64,000 bases of DNA from CAWJFP01 sp963842155 (GCA_963842155.1 CAWJFP010000014.1:62001-126000); one strand, 5' to 3'. Positions 38,334 through 49,770 are shown, counted from the first letter of the stretch. Numbers and translations: made by a program. Notes: generated from the sequence alone by a model not told the origin.

Positions 38334-40790
38334 TCAAAGTCGGAGCCATCCGTTCGGCTGGCGCTTCGCGGGCATACAGGCAGGCTCCTTGCTGCGCCGT
38401 CCCTTTGCCACCGCTTCTGCTTCTTGCACCACCTTGATCGTTCGGAGCAGGATTGAGGGATTCACGCTGATCGAATCGATGCCGATCTGTGCCAGAAAAT
38501 TGGCGATCTCCGGGTAGTTGGCGGGCGCCTCGCCGCATATGCCGATCTTGCGGCCGTTGCGCTTGGCCCCGGTCACGGCGAGGCGGAGCATCTCCAGCAT
38601 CCCTGGATCGCGCTCATCAAAGTCGAAGGCTACGACCTCGGAATCGCGATCGACCCCGAGAGTGAGCTGCGTGAGATCGTTCGAGCCGATCGAGAAGCCG
38701 TCGAAGACCGCCGCAAACGCATCAACCAGGATGACGTTGTTGGGGATTTCGCACATCACATAGACCTCGAGCCCATTCTGTCCGCGGGCCAAGCCGTTGC
38801 GCGCCATCGCGGCCAAGACTTGCTCGGCCTCGGTCACGCGACGGCAGAAGGGCACCATCACCACGAGATTGATAAGACCCATATCATCGCGGACCCGCCG
38901 CAATGCCTCGCATTCAAGTGCGAATCCCTCTGCGTAGGCCGGGTGCGCGTAGTGGGAGGCGCCGCGAAAACCCAGCATCGGATTGGCCTCTCGGGGTTCG
39001 AAAGCTGCGCCCCCGACGAGCTCGGCATATTCGTTGGTCTTGAAATCCGACAAACGCACGATCACGGGTTTCGGATAGAAAGCGGCGGCGATCATGCCGA
39101 CACCCTCCGCTAGATTGCGGACAAAATACTCCTTGAGGCAAGCGTATCCGCCGGCCCGCTCGCCGATTCGCGCCCGTTCGGCGGTGGTTACCCGCTCCGG
39201 GTGCACGAGCGCCATGGGATGCACCCCGATATGCTCGCTGATAATGAACTCCATGCGCGCCAGACCGACGCCGGCGTTGGGCATCATTGCCGTGCGAAAC
39301 GCCATATCCGGATCCCCGAGATTGACCATGATCTGCGTCTTCGGAAGCGTGAGCGCGCTGGCGTCGGTGCGGGTCACCTCGAACGGAAGGTCGCCTCCAT
39401 AGATGGTGCCCATCTCGCCTCCTGCGCAGGATACGGTTACGCGGGCCCCGGTCTTGAGCGTAGTCGTTGCCGACCCTGTGCCGACCACCGCTGGCACACC
39501 GAGTTCGCGGGCTACGATGGCCGCGTGGCAGGTGCGCCCGCCATGATCCGTCACGATGGCGCCGGTAGTCTTCATCACGGGCTCCCAGTCGGGGCTAGTA
39601 GAGGCTGCAACCAGCACCTCGCCTGGCCTAAAGGTCCCGAGGTCTTCGGGCGACGCAACCACATGGACCACGCCGACGCCGATCCTTTCGCCGATGGCCT
39701 TTCCCGTGGCAAGCACGATCCCGGTCCGCTTCAGCGCATAAGTCTCGAGCATCGAGGGGGATTTTAGGGAAGCGACGGTCTCTGGCCGTGCCTGGACAAT
39801 ATAGAGACCTCCGTCGTCGCCATCCTTCGCCCATTCGATGTCCTTTGGTACCGGATGACCCGCGTGCCGCGAATAATGGTCCTCGATCGTAAGCGCGCAC
39901 CCCGCGAGGGTCAGGACCTCATCGTCTTCAAGACAAAAACGCGCCTGCTTCTCGGCTGGCGTCGCCTCATCCCGGGTGGTCGAGCCGGTATGCCCTTTTG
40001 CCAGGACCATCGTGAGCTGCTTGCGTCCAAGCGAGCGCCGCAGCACGGCCCGATGGCCCTGACGAAATGTCGGTTTGTGGACGAAGAACTCGTCGGGATC
40101 CACTTTCCCCTGCACGACATTTTCGCCGAGTCCATAGGAGGCGGTGACGAGAACGACATCACGAAAGCCGGATTCAGTATCGAGCGTGAAGATCACACCG
40201 CTTGCAGCGCGGTCCGAGCGGACCGTCTTCATCACGCCGACGGAGAGAGCGACCTTGAAATGATCGAATCCGTTGCCTGTCCGATATACGATGGCGCGGT
40301 CGGTAAAGATCGACGCAAAGCAGAGGCGGCAGGCTTCGAAGAGGTCATCCACGCCGCTGATATTGAGATAGCTCTCATGCTGACCAGCGAAACTTGGCGT
40401 CGGCAAATCCTCGGCAGTGGCTGAACTGCGGACTGCAACCGCCACATTGGGACCATATTGCTTCTCGAGCAGGCGATAAGCTGCGACGATTTGCTGTCGC
40501 AGCGCATCACCGCCGGTCGCGGCATGGACAATCCGCCGCGCCTCTGCGGCATGTTTCGCGAGGAGGGCGACATCGGTGATGTCCAGGCCATCCAGCAGCG
40601 CGTGCAACGCCGGCCAAGCGTTCGCGGCTTGTAGCGCATCGCGGTAGACGCGAACGGTAAGCGCAAATCCGTTGGGCACTTGGACCCCCTGCGGGCCAAG
40701 CTCGCGAAACAGCTCGCCAAGCGACGCGTTCTTTCCACCGACCGATTGAACGTCGTCGAAACGGATGCTCTCGAACCGTTCGTTCGGCAT
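38334..40790 (-). CDS. ppsA: Phosphoenolpyruvate synthase, with start codon inside an IS481 fragment
   Basis: Pyruvate, water dikinase making PEP from pyruvate and ATP, 818 residues. The ATP-binding domain starts SVGGKNASLGELFREL and has VAVRSSATAEDLPTPSFAGQHE. The phospho-His domain is DHGGRTCHAAIVARELGVPAVVG, and the PEP-binding barrel has NPMLGFRGASHY and GLEVYVMCEIPNN with GSNDLTQLTLGVDRDS. All catalytic parts are intact. The N-terminus is odd: MPNE is encoded antisense to the transposase residues FGIS, so the native first codons (usually about 8-12 residues before WFxEI) are missing and the start codon comes from the IS. Whether it is expressed depends on a promoter inside the IS. Confidence 0.88.
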   Translation of the reverse strand: MPNERFESIRFDDVQSVGGKNASLGELFRELGPQGVQVPNGFALTVRVYRDALQAANAWPALHALLDGLDITDVALLAKHAAEARRIVHAATGGDALRQQIVAAYRLLEKQYGPNVAVAVRSSATAEDLPTPSFAGQHESYLNISGVDDLFEACRLCFASIFTDRAIVYRTGNGFDHFKVALSVGVMKTVRSDRAASGVIFTLDTESGFRDVVLVTASYGLGENVVQGKVDPDEFFVHKPTFRQGHRAVLRRSLGRKQLTMVLAKGHTGSTTRDEATPAEKQARFCLEDDEVLTLAGCALTIEDHYSRHAGHPVPKDIEWAKDGDDGGLYIVQARPETVASLKSPSMLETYALKRTGIVLATGKAIGERIGVGVVHVVASPEDLGTFRPGEVLVAASTSPDWEPVMKTTGAIVTDHGGRTCHAAIVARELGVPAVVGTGSATTTLKTGARVTVSCAGGEMGTIYGGDLPFEVTRTDASALTLPKTQIMVNLGDPDMAFRTAMMPNAGVGLARMEFIISEHIGVHPMALVHPERVTTAERARIGERAGGYACLKEYFVRNLAEGVGMIAAAFYPKPVIVRLSDFKTNEYAELVGGAAFEPREANPMLGFRGASHYAHPAYAEGFALECEALRRVRDDMGLINLVVMVPFCRRVTEAEQVLAAMARNGLARGQNGLEVYVMCEIPNNVILVDAFAAVFDGFSIGSNDLTQLTLGVDRDSEVVAFDFDERDPGMLEMLRLAVTGAKRNGRKIGICGEAPANYPEIANFLAQIGIDSISVNPSILLRTIKVVQEAEAVAKGRRSKEPACMPAKRQPNGWLRL

Positions 40791-41875
40791 TTCGCGGAAG
40801 ACCGGTTACAAGATCTTCGATCGCTACAAGGAGCACGGCCTCGAGGCGCTGAGCGATCGGTCGCGTCGGCCGGTGCGCTATGCTAATCAGCTGGCGCCAC
40901 AGATCGAAAGTCTCATCGTCAAGCTCAAGCGCGATAAGCCGCATTGGGGCGCCCGCAAAATCCGGGAGCTTCTGGTCCGGCAGACTCGATGGCGACATTC
41001 GCGTTCCGGCCAAGAGCACGATCCACGCCGTTCTCCACCGGCACGGCTTGGTCAAGCCGATCGGCCGTAGGCGCAATCATGCGAGCGGAACGCCGCTCTC
41101 CGCCGGCGCCGCGCCGAACGCGCTGTGGTGCACCGACTTCAAGGGCGAGTTCAAGCTCGGCAACGGGCGCTATTGCTATCCGCTGACCGTCACCGACCAC
41201 GCCTCGCGCTACCTGCTGCTCTGCGAAGCCCTTGAATCGACACGCGAAAACCTCGCCATCACCGCCTTCGAGCAGCTCTTCCAGGAGCGCGGCCTGCCGC
41301 AGGCGATCCGCTCCGACAATGGCGTCCCCTTTGCCAGCCCCAATGCGCTCTTCAACCTCTCGAAGCTCTCCGTTTGGTGGCTCAGGCTCGGCATCGCCAT
41401 CGAGCGCATCAAGCCCGGCCATCCGCAGCAGAACGGGCGCCATGAACGCATGCATCTCACCTTGAAGAAGGAGGCGACCCGCCCGCCAGGCATGAACAGC
41501 CTGCAGCAACAGGCTCGCTTCGACGCCTTCGTCCAGGAGTTCAATGCCGAAAGACCCCATGAGGCTCTGGCGATGAAGCGCCCCAGCGAGGTCTACTCAG
41601 CCTCGCCCAGGCCCTATGAGGGGCTGCCCGAGCTCACCTATCCGTTGCATGATCGCGATGTCCTCGTCACCGCCTGCGGCCGCATCTGCATGCACCGCAA
41701 GCGCATCAACATCTCGACGGTCCTCGCCGGTCAACGCCTCGGAATCAAGGAGGTCGACGACGGTATTTGGATCGTAAGCTTCATGCGCTACGATCTCGGC
41801 TTCATCGACCTGGAGCAGAAGACCTTGCAACCCCTCGACAACCCCTTCGGCCCAGGGTTGTCACCCATGTCTTAG
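40783..41875 (+). pseudogene. IS481-family transposase, 5'-truncated and frameshifted
   Basis: The remaining frame starts within the helix-turn-helix (FGISRKTGYKIFDRYKEHGLEALSDRSRRP) and runs through the DDE core: LWCTDFKGEFKL with the first Asp, AIRSDNGVPFASP with the second, and QNGRHERMHLTLKKE with the Glu. The first 25-30 residues usual for the family are gone. An extra G in GG at 40979-40980 breaks the frame between KIRELLVR and RLDGDIRVPAKS. The truncation is a real rearrangement; the frameshift may be sequence error. The product cannot be active. Confidence 0.88.
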
Positions 41876-41909
41876 GTACGTTCCGTTACCCATGTCTCCG
41901 GGCCGGACA
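40783..41909 (+). mobile_element. IS481-family element, left end missing
   Basis: The right end is recognisable: after the transposase stop the sequence has ACCCATGTCT twice (41863-41872, 41888-41897) and closes at 41909, reading outward on the minus strand TGTCCGGCCCGGAGACATGG, a typical IS481-type end. The left end and the transposase N-terminus are missing; the sequence changes to ppsA at about 40776-40784. No target-site duplication can be defined. The right end lies 9 bases from tRNA-Lys. Confidence 0.8.
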
Positions 41910-41918
41910 GGCTTGAAA

Positions 41919-41994
<76 letters not shown>

Positions 41995-42085
41995 CTCGAG
42001 CCCGCCGCCCGATCAGGAGGCGGGGATATAGCAAAGCCTTCCCCGCTTGTCGATAAGGGGTTTCGCGAGCGTAGCGCACGGGCCG

Positions 42086-43237
42086 TTAAAGCGGATCGGA
42101 GCCGCGCCGTCCGATCTTCACGTCGCGATGGACATAAACGCTCATCACGAGCCCGAAGCCGAAAAGGAGGGTCAGCATCGCCGTGCCGCCATAGGAAATG
42201 AGCGGCAGCGGCACGCCCACCACCGGGATCAGCCCCATTACCATGGCGATGTTGACGAAGACATAGACGAAGAACGTCACGGCCACGCCGATACCGAGCA
42301 GGCGGCCGAACTGGTTGCGGCTGCGCAGCGCGATCGCGATGGCATAGGCGAGCAGCAGCGTATAAAGCGCGAGCAGCACGAAGCCGCCGACGATCCCGAA
42401 CTCCTCGGCCAGCATGGTGAAGATGAAATCGGTCTGCTTCTCGGGCAGGAAATTTAGATGGCTCTGGCTGCCCTGGAGGAAGCCCTTGCCGAAAATGCCG
42501 CCCGAGCCGAGCGCGATCTTCGATTGCAGGATGTGATAGCCGGAACCCAGGGGATCGCTCTCGGGATTGAGGAAGCTAAGAATGCGTGTGCGCTGATAGC
42601 CATGGAGAAAATGCCAGGCGACCGGCACGGCGCCCACGCCGGCCACGATGACGATGGCGAACATCCAGAGCCGCACCCCCGCCATGAAGAAGATGGCGCC
42701 CCCGCTCGCCAGCAGCATGACGGCGGTGCCGAGATCGGGCTGCTTGAGCACGAGCGCCACCGGCGCCATCACCATCAGAAGCGGGATGAGCAGCACCTCG
42801 ACGCGCCCGATGCGCTCCGGCCCGACGCTGTGGAAATAGCGCGCGAGCGCGAGCACGAGGGCGATCTTCATCACCTCCGAGGGCTGCAGCTGGAAGAGCT
42901 TGAGGTCGATCCAGCGCTGCGCCCCCATGGCGTCGGAGCCGATCACGCTCACCGCGCCCAACAGCGCGAGCGCCACGAAATAGGCGGGGAAGGCCGCGCG
43001 CATCCAATAGCGGATATCGACGAGCGCCGCGCCCAGCATGAGGGCGAGGCCGAGGGCGAAGCGCGCCATCTGCCGCGAGGCCCACGGGCTCCAGCTGCCG
43101 TTGCCGGCCGAATAGAGCATGGCGAAGCCGATGCCGGCGATGGCCGAGACGAGCAGCACGATGGTCCAGTTGATCTGCCAGAGCTTCTCCGCGAAGGACA
43201 TGCGGACCTCGCGGCTGACATGGCCCTGCAGCGCCAT
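42086..43237 (-). CDS. rodA: RodA, SEDS peptidoglycan glycosyltransferase
   Basis: 383-residue SEDS-family polymerase that works with PBP2 in the elongasome. About ten transmembrane helices. Family motifs: RWIDLKLFQLQPSEVMKIALVLALARYF, LVLKQPDLGTAVML, FLPEKQTDFIFTMLAEEFG with the catalytic-type Glu/Asp, and PVVGVPLPLISYGGTAML near the end. The start overlaps the mrdA stop (TGATG). Last gene of the mreB-mreC-mreD-mrdA-rodA block. Confidence 0.93.
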   Translation of the reverse strand: MALQGHVSREVRMSFAEKLWQINWTIVLLVSAIAGIGFAMLYSAGNGSWSPWASRQMARFALGLALMLGAALVDIRYWMRAAFPAYFVALALLGAVSVIGSDAMGAQRWIDLKLFQLQPSEVMKIALVLALARYFHSVGPERIGRVEVLLIPLLMVMAPVALVLKQPDLGTAVMLLASGGAIFFMAGVRLWMFAIVIVAGVGAVPVAWHFLHGYQRTRILSFLNPESDPLGSGYHILQSKIALGSGGIFGKGFLQGSQSHLNFLPEKQTDFIFTMLAEEFGIVGGFVLLALYTLLLAYAIAIALRSRNQFGRLLGIGVAVTFFVYVFVNIAMVMGLIPVVGVPLPLISYGGTAMLTLLFGFGLVMSVYVHRDVKIGRRGSDPL

Positions 43238-45126
43238 CAGCCCTGGCTCCGCTCCGCTCCGCGCTCGACCAGCGGCGGCAAGGGCCGGCCGCGCAGGGGA
43301 TCGCGCTGCTGCGCTTCCATGAGCGCGTCGCGCACGATGGGCGCAGCATTGGCCGAGCCGCCGCCGCCATGCTCGATCACCACGGCGCAGACATAGCGCG
43401 GGGCCTGGATGGGCGCGAAGGCGATGAAGAGCGCGTTGTCGCGCTCGCGCCAGGGCTTGTCCTCCGGCCGGCGGTGCTTGTTCTCGCGCTCGGAAAGCGT
43501 GATGCGGCGCACCTGCGAAGTGCCCGACTTCCCGCCCATCTCGAAGCCGGCCTTGGTGATGCGCGCGCGATAGGCGGTGCCGCCCTGCTCGTTCACCACC
43601 GCGATCATGCCGGAGAGCAGCACGTCGATGTTGGCGCGGTTGAGGCCGACGGAGGGCGGCTCGTCCGAGGCCGCCGCCTGGATCGGGCCGTCGCCGGCGG
43701 CGAGCTTGTGCGTGACCCGCGGCACCACCGCCTTGCCGCCGTTGACGACGCGCGAGAGCATGAGCGCCAATTGCAAGGGCGTCGCCAGCACGAAGCCCTG
43801 ACCGATGCCGGTGACCAGGGTCTCGCCTTGCGTCCAGGGCTGGCCGAAGGCGGCCTGCTTCCAGTTCCGCGTCGGGATCAGGCCGGGCCGCTCGCCGGTC
43901 AGGTCGATGCCGGTGACGGCCCCCAGGCCGAGCTTGCGCGCCATCTCGGCGATGCGGTCGATGCCGACCCGCCGCGCCGTCTCGTAGAAATAGACGTCGC
44001 AGGAGTTCTTGATGCCGCCATGCATATCGAGCAGGCCATGGCCCTGCGGCCGCCAGCAATGGAAGCGCGAATCGCCGAGATCGAGATAGCCGGGACAGAA
44101 GACGCGCGTCGCCGGCGTGCTCGTGCCCGATTCGAGCGCGGCCAACGCGACCGCGACCTTGAACGTCGAGCCCGGAGCATATTGCCCTCCCACCGCCTTG
44201 TTGGTGAGCGGGGAGAGCGGATCCGTGATGAGGGCCTGCCATTCGGCTGCGGTCAATCCCTCATTGAAGGGATTGGGGTCGAAGGCCGGGCTCGAGGCCA
44301 TCGCGAGTACTTCGCCGCTATGGCAATCCATCACCACGCCTGCGGCGCTGCGCTCGTCGGCGAGACGCTTGGAGAGAAACTGCTGCAGGCCGGCGTCGAG
44401 GGTGAGTGCCACGTCTTGGCCGGGCTTGCCCTCGTCCCGGCTCAGCTCGCGGATCACCCGACCATGGGCGTTGACCTCGTCCTGGCTCGTGCCGGCCGAG
44501 CCGCGCAAGGCCAGATCGTAAATCTTCTCGACCCCCGCCTTGCCGATGCGAAAATCCGGCAGCTCCAGCAGCGGACTGCCGTCGAGCTCGCGTTCGGACA
44601 CGGCGGCGACATAGCCCAGCACGGCGGAATAGATGTTGCCCGAGGGGTAGTAGCGGCTGCGTCCGACCTCGGTGCGCACGCCCGGCAGGTCGGGCATATT
44701 GACCTCGACGCGGCTGAACTCGTCCCAGCTCAAATTCTCGCGCACGGTGATGGGCATGAAGGGGCGCTTGCGCTCGGCCTCGCGAAGCGCCTTGCGCCGG
44801 TCGCCCTCGCTGATCGGCACGAGCTGGCCGAGCAGATCGAGCGTCGCCTCGAGCTCCCCCGTCTCCTCGGGCACCACGACGATGCGGTAGTTCTGGCGGT
44901 TGATGGCGATGGGCACGCCGAAGCGGTCGAGGATGCGGCCGCGCGGCGGCGGCAGCAGGCGCACGGAAATGCGGTTGTCCTCGGCGAGCGTCTGGTAGCG
45001 GGCCAATTCGACGACCTGGAGATAATACATGCGCCCGGCCAGCACCGAGAGCAAGGCGAGCTTGCCCCCCACCAGCAAGGCCGCGCGGCGGCTGAATTGC
45101 CGGCCCTGGAGCTGGTCGAGCTGCAT
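43237..45126 (-). CDS. mrdA: Penicillin-binding protein 2 (elongasome transpeptidase)
   Basis: 629 residues. One N-terminal transmembrane helix (ALLVGGKLALLSVLAGRMYYL), a PBP dimerisation domain at about 55-230 (RGRILDRFGVPIAINRQNYR), and a transpeptidase domain at about 260-590. The catalytic motifs are GSTFK (Ser-x-x-Lys), SCD (Ser-x-Asn equivalent) and KSGTSQ. RVFCPGYLDLGDSRFHCW holds the Cys pair frequent in PBP2. It lies one base after the mreD stop codon region and overlaps rodA, as expected for partners. Confidence 0.93.
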   Translation of the reverse strand: MQLDQLQGRQFSRRAALLVGGKLALLSVLAGRMYYLQVVELARYQTLAEDNRISVRLLPPPRGRILDRFGVPIAINRQNYRIVVVPEETGELEATLDLLGQLVPISEGDRRKALREAERKRPFMPITVRENLSWDEFSRVEVNMPDLPGVRTEVGRSRYYPSGNIYSAVLGYVAAVSERELDGSPLLELPDFRIGKAGVEKIYDLALRGSAGTSQDEVNAHGRVIRELSRDEGKPGQDVALTLDAGLQQFLSKRLADERSAAGVVMDCHSGEVLAMASSPAFDPNPFNEGLTAAEWQALITDPLSPLTNKAVGGQYAPGSTFKVAVALAALESGTSTPATRVFCPGYLDLGDSRFHCWRPQGHGLLDMHGGIKNSCDVYFYETARRVGIDRIAEMARKLGLGAVTGIDLTGERPGLIPTRNWKQAAFGQPWTQGETLVTGIGQGFVLATPLQLALMLSRVVNGGKAVVPRVTHKLAAGDGPIQAAASDEPPSVGLNRANIDVLLSGMIAVVNEQGGTAYRARITKAGFEMGGKSGTSQVRRITLSERENKHRRPEDKPWRERDNALFIAFAPIQAPRYVCAVVIEHGGGGSANAAPIVRDALMEAQQRDPLRGRPLPPLVERGAERSQG

Positions 45127-45127
45127 A

Positions 45128-45643
45128 TCAGCGCGTCCTCAGAAAGGCGCGCTGCGCCGCCGCCAGCAGCCAGGTCAGCCAAGGATAGATGGCAAGCATG
45201 AGGAGGAGCTGGATCAGCGGCGCCTCGAGCGGCACGATCTGGCCTTCGAGCGCCGAAGCGAGCAGCCAGCGCCCGAATGTCGCGGCGGGAGCGACGATCA
45301 GGAAGCCGAACCACATCACCGGAAAGGGCTTGCCGAAGAAGGGCCGGCGCTGGTTGCGCATCGCGCCGTAGACGACCAGGAGCGTCAGCGCGCCGAGCCC
45401 GATCGGCGTACCGGTGAGGATATCCTCGAGCAGCCCGATGGCGAAGACGGCGGGCGCCGGCATCAGATCGGGGCGATGGATCGCCCAGTAATAGACGGAC
45501 ATGAGCCCGAAGGAGGGCACGACGAGCGCATAGCCCGGGACGGGAAGCGGCAGCACGCTGAGCGTGACGAGCAGGATGGTGAGCGCGAAGGGGAAGAGCC
45601 GCCGCGCCGAGCGATCGAGCTGGTTGGCGACCTCGCCGATCAC
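45128..45643 (-). CDS. mreD: Rod shape-determining membrane protein MreD
   Basis: 171-residue protein with five to six transmembrane helices. The segment GLLEDILTGTPIGLGALTLL is the family's most recognisable stretch. It overlaps mreC by four bases (ATGA) and precedes mrdA by one base. MreD links MreC to RodA-PBP2. Low sequence conservation is normal for this family; context makes the call secure. Confidence 0.88.
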   Translation of the reverse strand: MIGEVANQLDRSARRLFPFALTILLVTLSVLPLPVPGYALVVPSFGLMSVYYWAIHRPDLMPAPAVFAIGLLEDILTGTPIGLGALTLLVVYGAMRNQRRPFFGKPFPVMWFGFLIVAPAATFGRWLLASALEGQIVPLEAPLIQLLLMLAIYPWLTWLLAAAQRAFLRTR

Positions 45644-46500
45644 GGCTTGCCCGCCGGGGCCAGGATGCCCTTGAGCTCGTAATCGATGATGCGCACGAAT
45701 TCGATCTTGTTCCAGTCGGCGAAGGGTTGCACCCTTACGCCGCTGTCGCTGACGGAGGCGACCATGCCGACCGGTAGGCCGGGCGGGAAGACGCCGCCCG
45801 TGCCCGAGGTGACGATGCGATCGCCCGGCGTGAGGCGGAGGCTCGGCGGCAGATAAAGCAAACGCGGCTGGTCGCTGTTGTCGCCCGCGAGGATGGCCTG
45901 GTCGCGCGTCGATTCGACGATGACGGGAATGCGCGAGTTGAGATCGGTGATGAGCAGGATGCGGGCCGAGAGGTCCCCCACCTCGGCGACGCGACCGATG
46001 AGCCCGTCATTCACCACCGCCGCCTGGCCGCGCGCCACGCCGTCGCGCGCGCCGGCATTGATGAGCAGGCTGCGCACGAAGGCGCCTCCGGAATCCGCGA
46101 TCACCCGCGCGGCGAGGCTGCGCCGCGCGCCGTCCGGCACGAAGCCGAGCGCCGTGCGGTAGGCCCTGTTCTGCGCGGCCAGCTCGCGCGCCGCCTGCTC
46201 CCATTCGCGCAGGCGGGCGTTCTCTGCCTTGAGCCTGAGATAGTCCTCTCGGAGATTGATCAGGTCGCGCGTGTCGGCGACGAATTGCTCGGCCGTGGCG
46301 ATGGGCTCGGCGAGAGCGGCGAGGATGGGCGCGAAGGCGTCGATCACCGCCACCCGCATGCGCTCGACGATCAGCGCGTCGGCCTTGCCCAGAATGACGA
46401 GGCCCACGGCGAGGCCGACGAGTGCCAGGAACGCGAAGCGCTGCGCCACCGCCTTGAGCGGCGCAGCATAGCGCAAGATAAAACCGCCCCGCGGCCTCAT
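45640..46500 (-). CDS. mreC: Rod shape-determining protein MreC
   Basis: 286 residues. A transmembrane helix at about 17-38 and a coiled coil at about 70-105 (LREDYLRLKAENARLREWEQAARELAAQNR) precede a periplasmic beta domain with INAGARDGVARGQAAVVNDGLIGRVAEVG and GDRIVTSGTGGVFPPGLPVG. MreC activates PBP2. It starts 145 bases after mreB, in the usual order. Confidence 0.92.
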   Translation of the reverse strand: MRPRGGFILRYAAPLKAVAQRFAFLALVGLAVGLVILGKADALIVERMRVAVIDAFAPILAALAEPIATAEQFVADTRDLINLREDYLRLKAENARLREWEQAARELAAQNRAYRTALGFVPDGARRSLAARVIADSGGAFVRSLLINAGARDGVARGQAAVVNDGLIGRVAEVGDLSARILLITDLNSRIPVIVESTRDQAILAGDNSDQPRLLYLPPSLRLTPGDRIVTSGTGGVFPPGLPVGMVASVSDSGVRVQPFADWNKIEFVRIIDYELKGILAPAGKP

Positions 46501-46624
46501 GCTGCCCTACCTACGTCCCCGGGCCCCACTTGCGCCCCCAGCGCCCCATCGGACCCGCCCCGGCCGCATCCGGCGCCCGGCCGTCGCCGCGCCTAACCCG
46601 CCTAAACCGCCCTAGCGCTCCGAC

Positions 46625-46642
46625 CGGCGGGCACCCCCGCCG
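46625..46642. terminator. Hairpin downstream of mreB
   Basis: Perfect 7-base stem CGGCGGG/CCCGCCG with a CACC loop, just past the mreB stop. No T-run follows. It may attenuate read-through into mreCD-mrdA-rodA or mark an mRNA end. Confidence 0.35.
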
Positions 46643-46645
46643 CCC

Positions 46646-47695
46646 TCAGTATGTCGAAATCAGTACGTTCTTCAACGTCTTCATCTCTTCGAGGCAGCGT
46701 CCCGTGCCGAGCGCCACGCAGGAAAGCGGATCGTCGGCGATCGAGACGGGCAGCCCCGTCGAATGCCGCAGCACATGGTCGAGATTGCCGAGCAGCGCGC
46801 CGCCGCCGGTAAGCACGATGCCCTTGTCGACGATGTCCGCGGCGAGCTCCGGTGCCGTATGCTCGAGGGCCACCTTGACCGCCTCGATGATGGCGCTCAC
46901 CGGCTCGGCCAGACTTTCGGCGATCTGCCGCTCGCTGATCACGATCTCCTTGGGCACGCCGTTCATCAGGTCGCGTCCCTTGATCTGCATCAGGCTGCCG
47001 TCGCCGTCGCCGGGCGGACAGGCGGAGCCGATCTCCTTCTTGATGCGCTCGGCGCTTCCCTCGCCCACCAGGAGGTTATGGTTGCGCCGGATATAGGCGA
47101 TGATCGCTTCGTCCATCTTGTCGCCGCCGACCCGGACCGAGCGCGAGAAGACGATCCCGCCGAGGGAGAGCACCGCGACCTCGGTGGTGCCGCCGCCGAT
47201 GTCGACCACCATCGAGCCGGTAGGCTCGGTCACCGGCAGGCCGGCGCCGATCGCCGCCGCCATCGGCTCGGGAATGAGAAATACGCGCCGCGCACCCGCC
47301 GCCTCGGCCGATTCCTGGATGGCGCGGCGCTCGACCGCCGTCGAGCCCGAGGGCACGCAGACGATCACCTGCGGGCTCGCGAAGCTGCGCCGGTTATGCA
47401 CCTTGCGGATGAAATGCTTGATCATCTCCTCCGCCACCTCGAAATCGGCGATGACGCCGTCCCGCAAGGGTCGGATGGCGGTGATCTGCGCGGGCGTGCG
47501 GCCCAGCATCATCTTGGCCTCGTCCCCGACAGCGAGGACCTGCTTGCGGCCCTTGATCTCGGCGATGGCCACGACCGAGGGCTCGTTCAACACGATGCCC
47601 TGGCCCTTGACGTAGACGAGTGTATTTGCCGTGCCGAGATCGATCGCCATGTCGGCGGACAGCATGCCCAGCAGTCTTGAAAACATACGAAACAC
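46646..47695 (-). CDS. mreB: Rod shape-determining actin homologue MreB
   Basis: 349-residue bacterial actin. Phosphate loops are MAIDLGTANTLVYVKGQGIVLNEPSVVAI and VVDIGGGTTEVAVLSLGGIV; the adenosine motif is GIVLTGGGALLGNLDHVL. PMAAAIGAGLPV is also canonical. Filaments direct the elongation machinery. A 145-base gap with a hairpin separates it from mreC, allowing separate control of its higher level. Confidence 0.96.
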   Translation of the reverse strand: MFRMFSRLLGMLSADMAIDLGTANTLVYVKGQGIVLNEPSVVAIAEIKGRKQVLAVGDEAKMMLGRTPAQITAIRPLRDGVIADFEVAEEMIKHFIRKVHNRRSFASPQVIVCVPSGSTAVERRAIQESAEAAGARRVFLIPEPMAAAIGAGLPVTEPTGSMVVDIGGGTTEVAVLSLGGIVFSRSVRVGGDKMDEAIIAYIRRNHNLLVGEGSAERIKKEIGSACPPGDGDGSLMQIKGRDLMNGVPKEIVISERQIAESLAEPVSAIIEAVKVALEHTAPELAADIVDKGIVLTGGGALLGNLDHVLRHSTGLPVSIADDPLSCVALGTGRCLEEMKTLKNVLISTY

Positions 47696-47768
47696 TACTC
47701 CAATCGCTTCCTTGAAAATCGGGCATGCCGACCCGCCATCATGGCGGCCGAGCGGGAAGCTGCTCGCG

Positions 47769-49320
<1,552 letters not shown>

Positions 49321-49357
49321 GGTCTGAATCCTCCGTAACGAACATAATGCGAGATAG

Positions 49358-49426
49358 GCTTCGACGGCTACCCCTGAACGCCCGGACGCATCCGGGATGC
49401 CCGTTCAGGGGCGAATAAGTCGAAGC
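49358..49426 (-). promoter_or_regulatory. Nested hairpin in the leuA leader (possible attenuator)
   Basis: Three stacked perfect stems share one axis: GCTTCGAC/GTCGAAGC (49358-49365, 49419-49426), CCCCTGAACG/CGTTCAGGGG (49371-49380, 49402-49411) and CCCGGA/TCCGGG (49381-49386, 49391-49396). All 24 pairs are exact. A minus-strand frame ending at the TGA inside the second stem reads RLLRGSETLRLIRP, with several Leu codons just before the structure. This resembles leader-peptide attenuation, but no short start codon was fixed and no T-run is seen. Confidence 0.45.
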
Positions 49427-49770
49427 GTCTCGCTTCCGCGGAGGAGTCGGAAGGAGGTCGAGGCGGAGCGCAGCCGACGGTCCCGCGCCCCAGTCGGGAG
49501 CGCGCCGGCGCAAGCTCGATCGAATGCGTTCCGGTCCATCACGTCGTCCTGTCGGCCCGCGCTGGCGCCACAGCACCGCGGCAAGCGTTCGCCACATAAT
49601 CGTTCGTAACGCCAAGACGCTAAAAAATCGTTGAGAATCAAGGCGCGCATATCTCTACGACGTTCGGGCCGGCCCCGCAACGGTTTTCTGCATATTTAGA
49701 GGGCTTGAGTAGCCACGGCTACCCGGCGAGCCAGCACAGGGCGGGCCGAGCAGCCGGGATGCCGGACGCC
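49427..49770. other. Remainder of the ilvC-leuA intergenic region
   Basis: No credible gene. It includes AT-rich DNA at about 49590-49705 that could hold the leuA promoter, and a tight GTAGCC/GGCTAC repeat at 49709-49722. Nothing more can be assigned. Confidence 0.35.

Noticed and set aside
37727..38437. Short frames in the 945-base gap as genes
   Set aside because: No ribosome sites, no codon bias and no motifs; frames on both strands are equally open.
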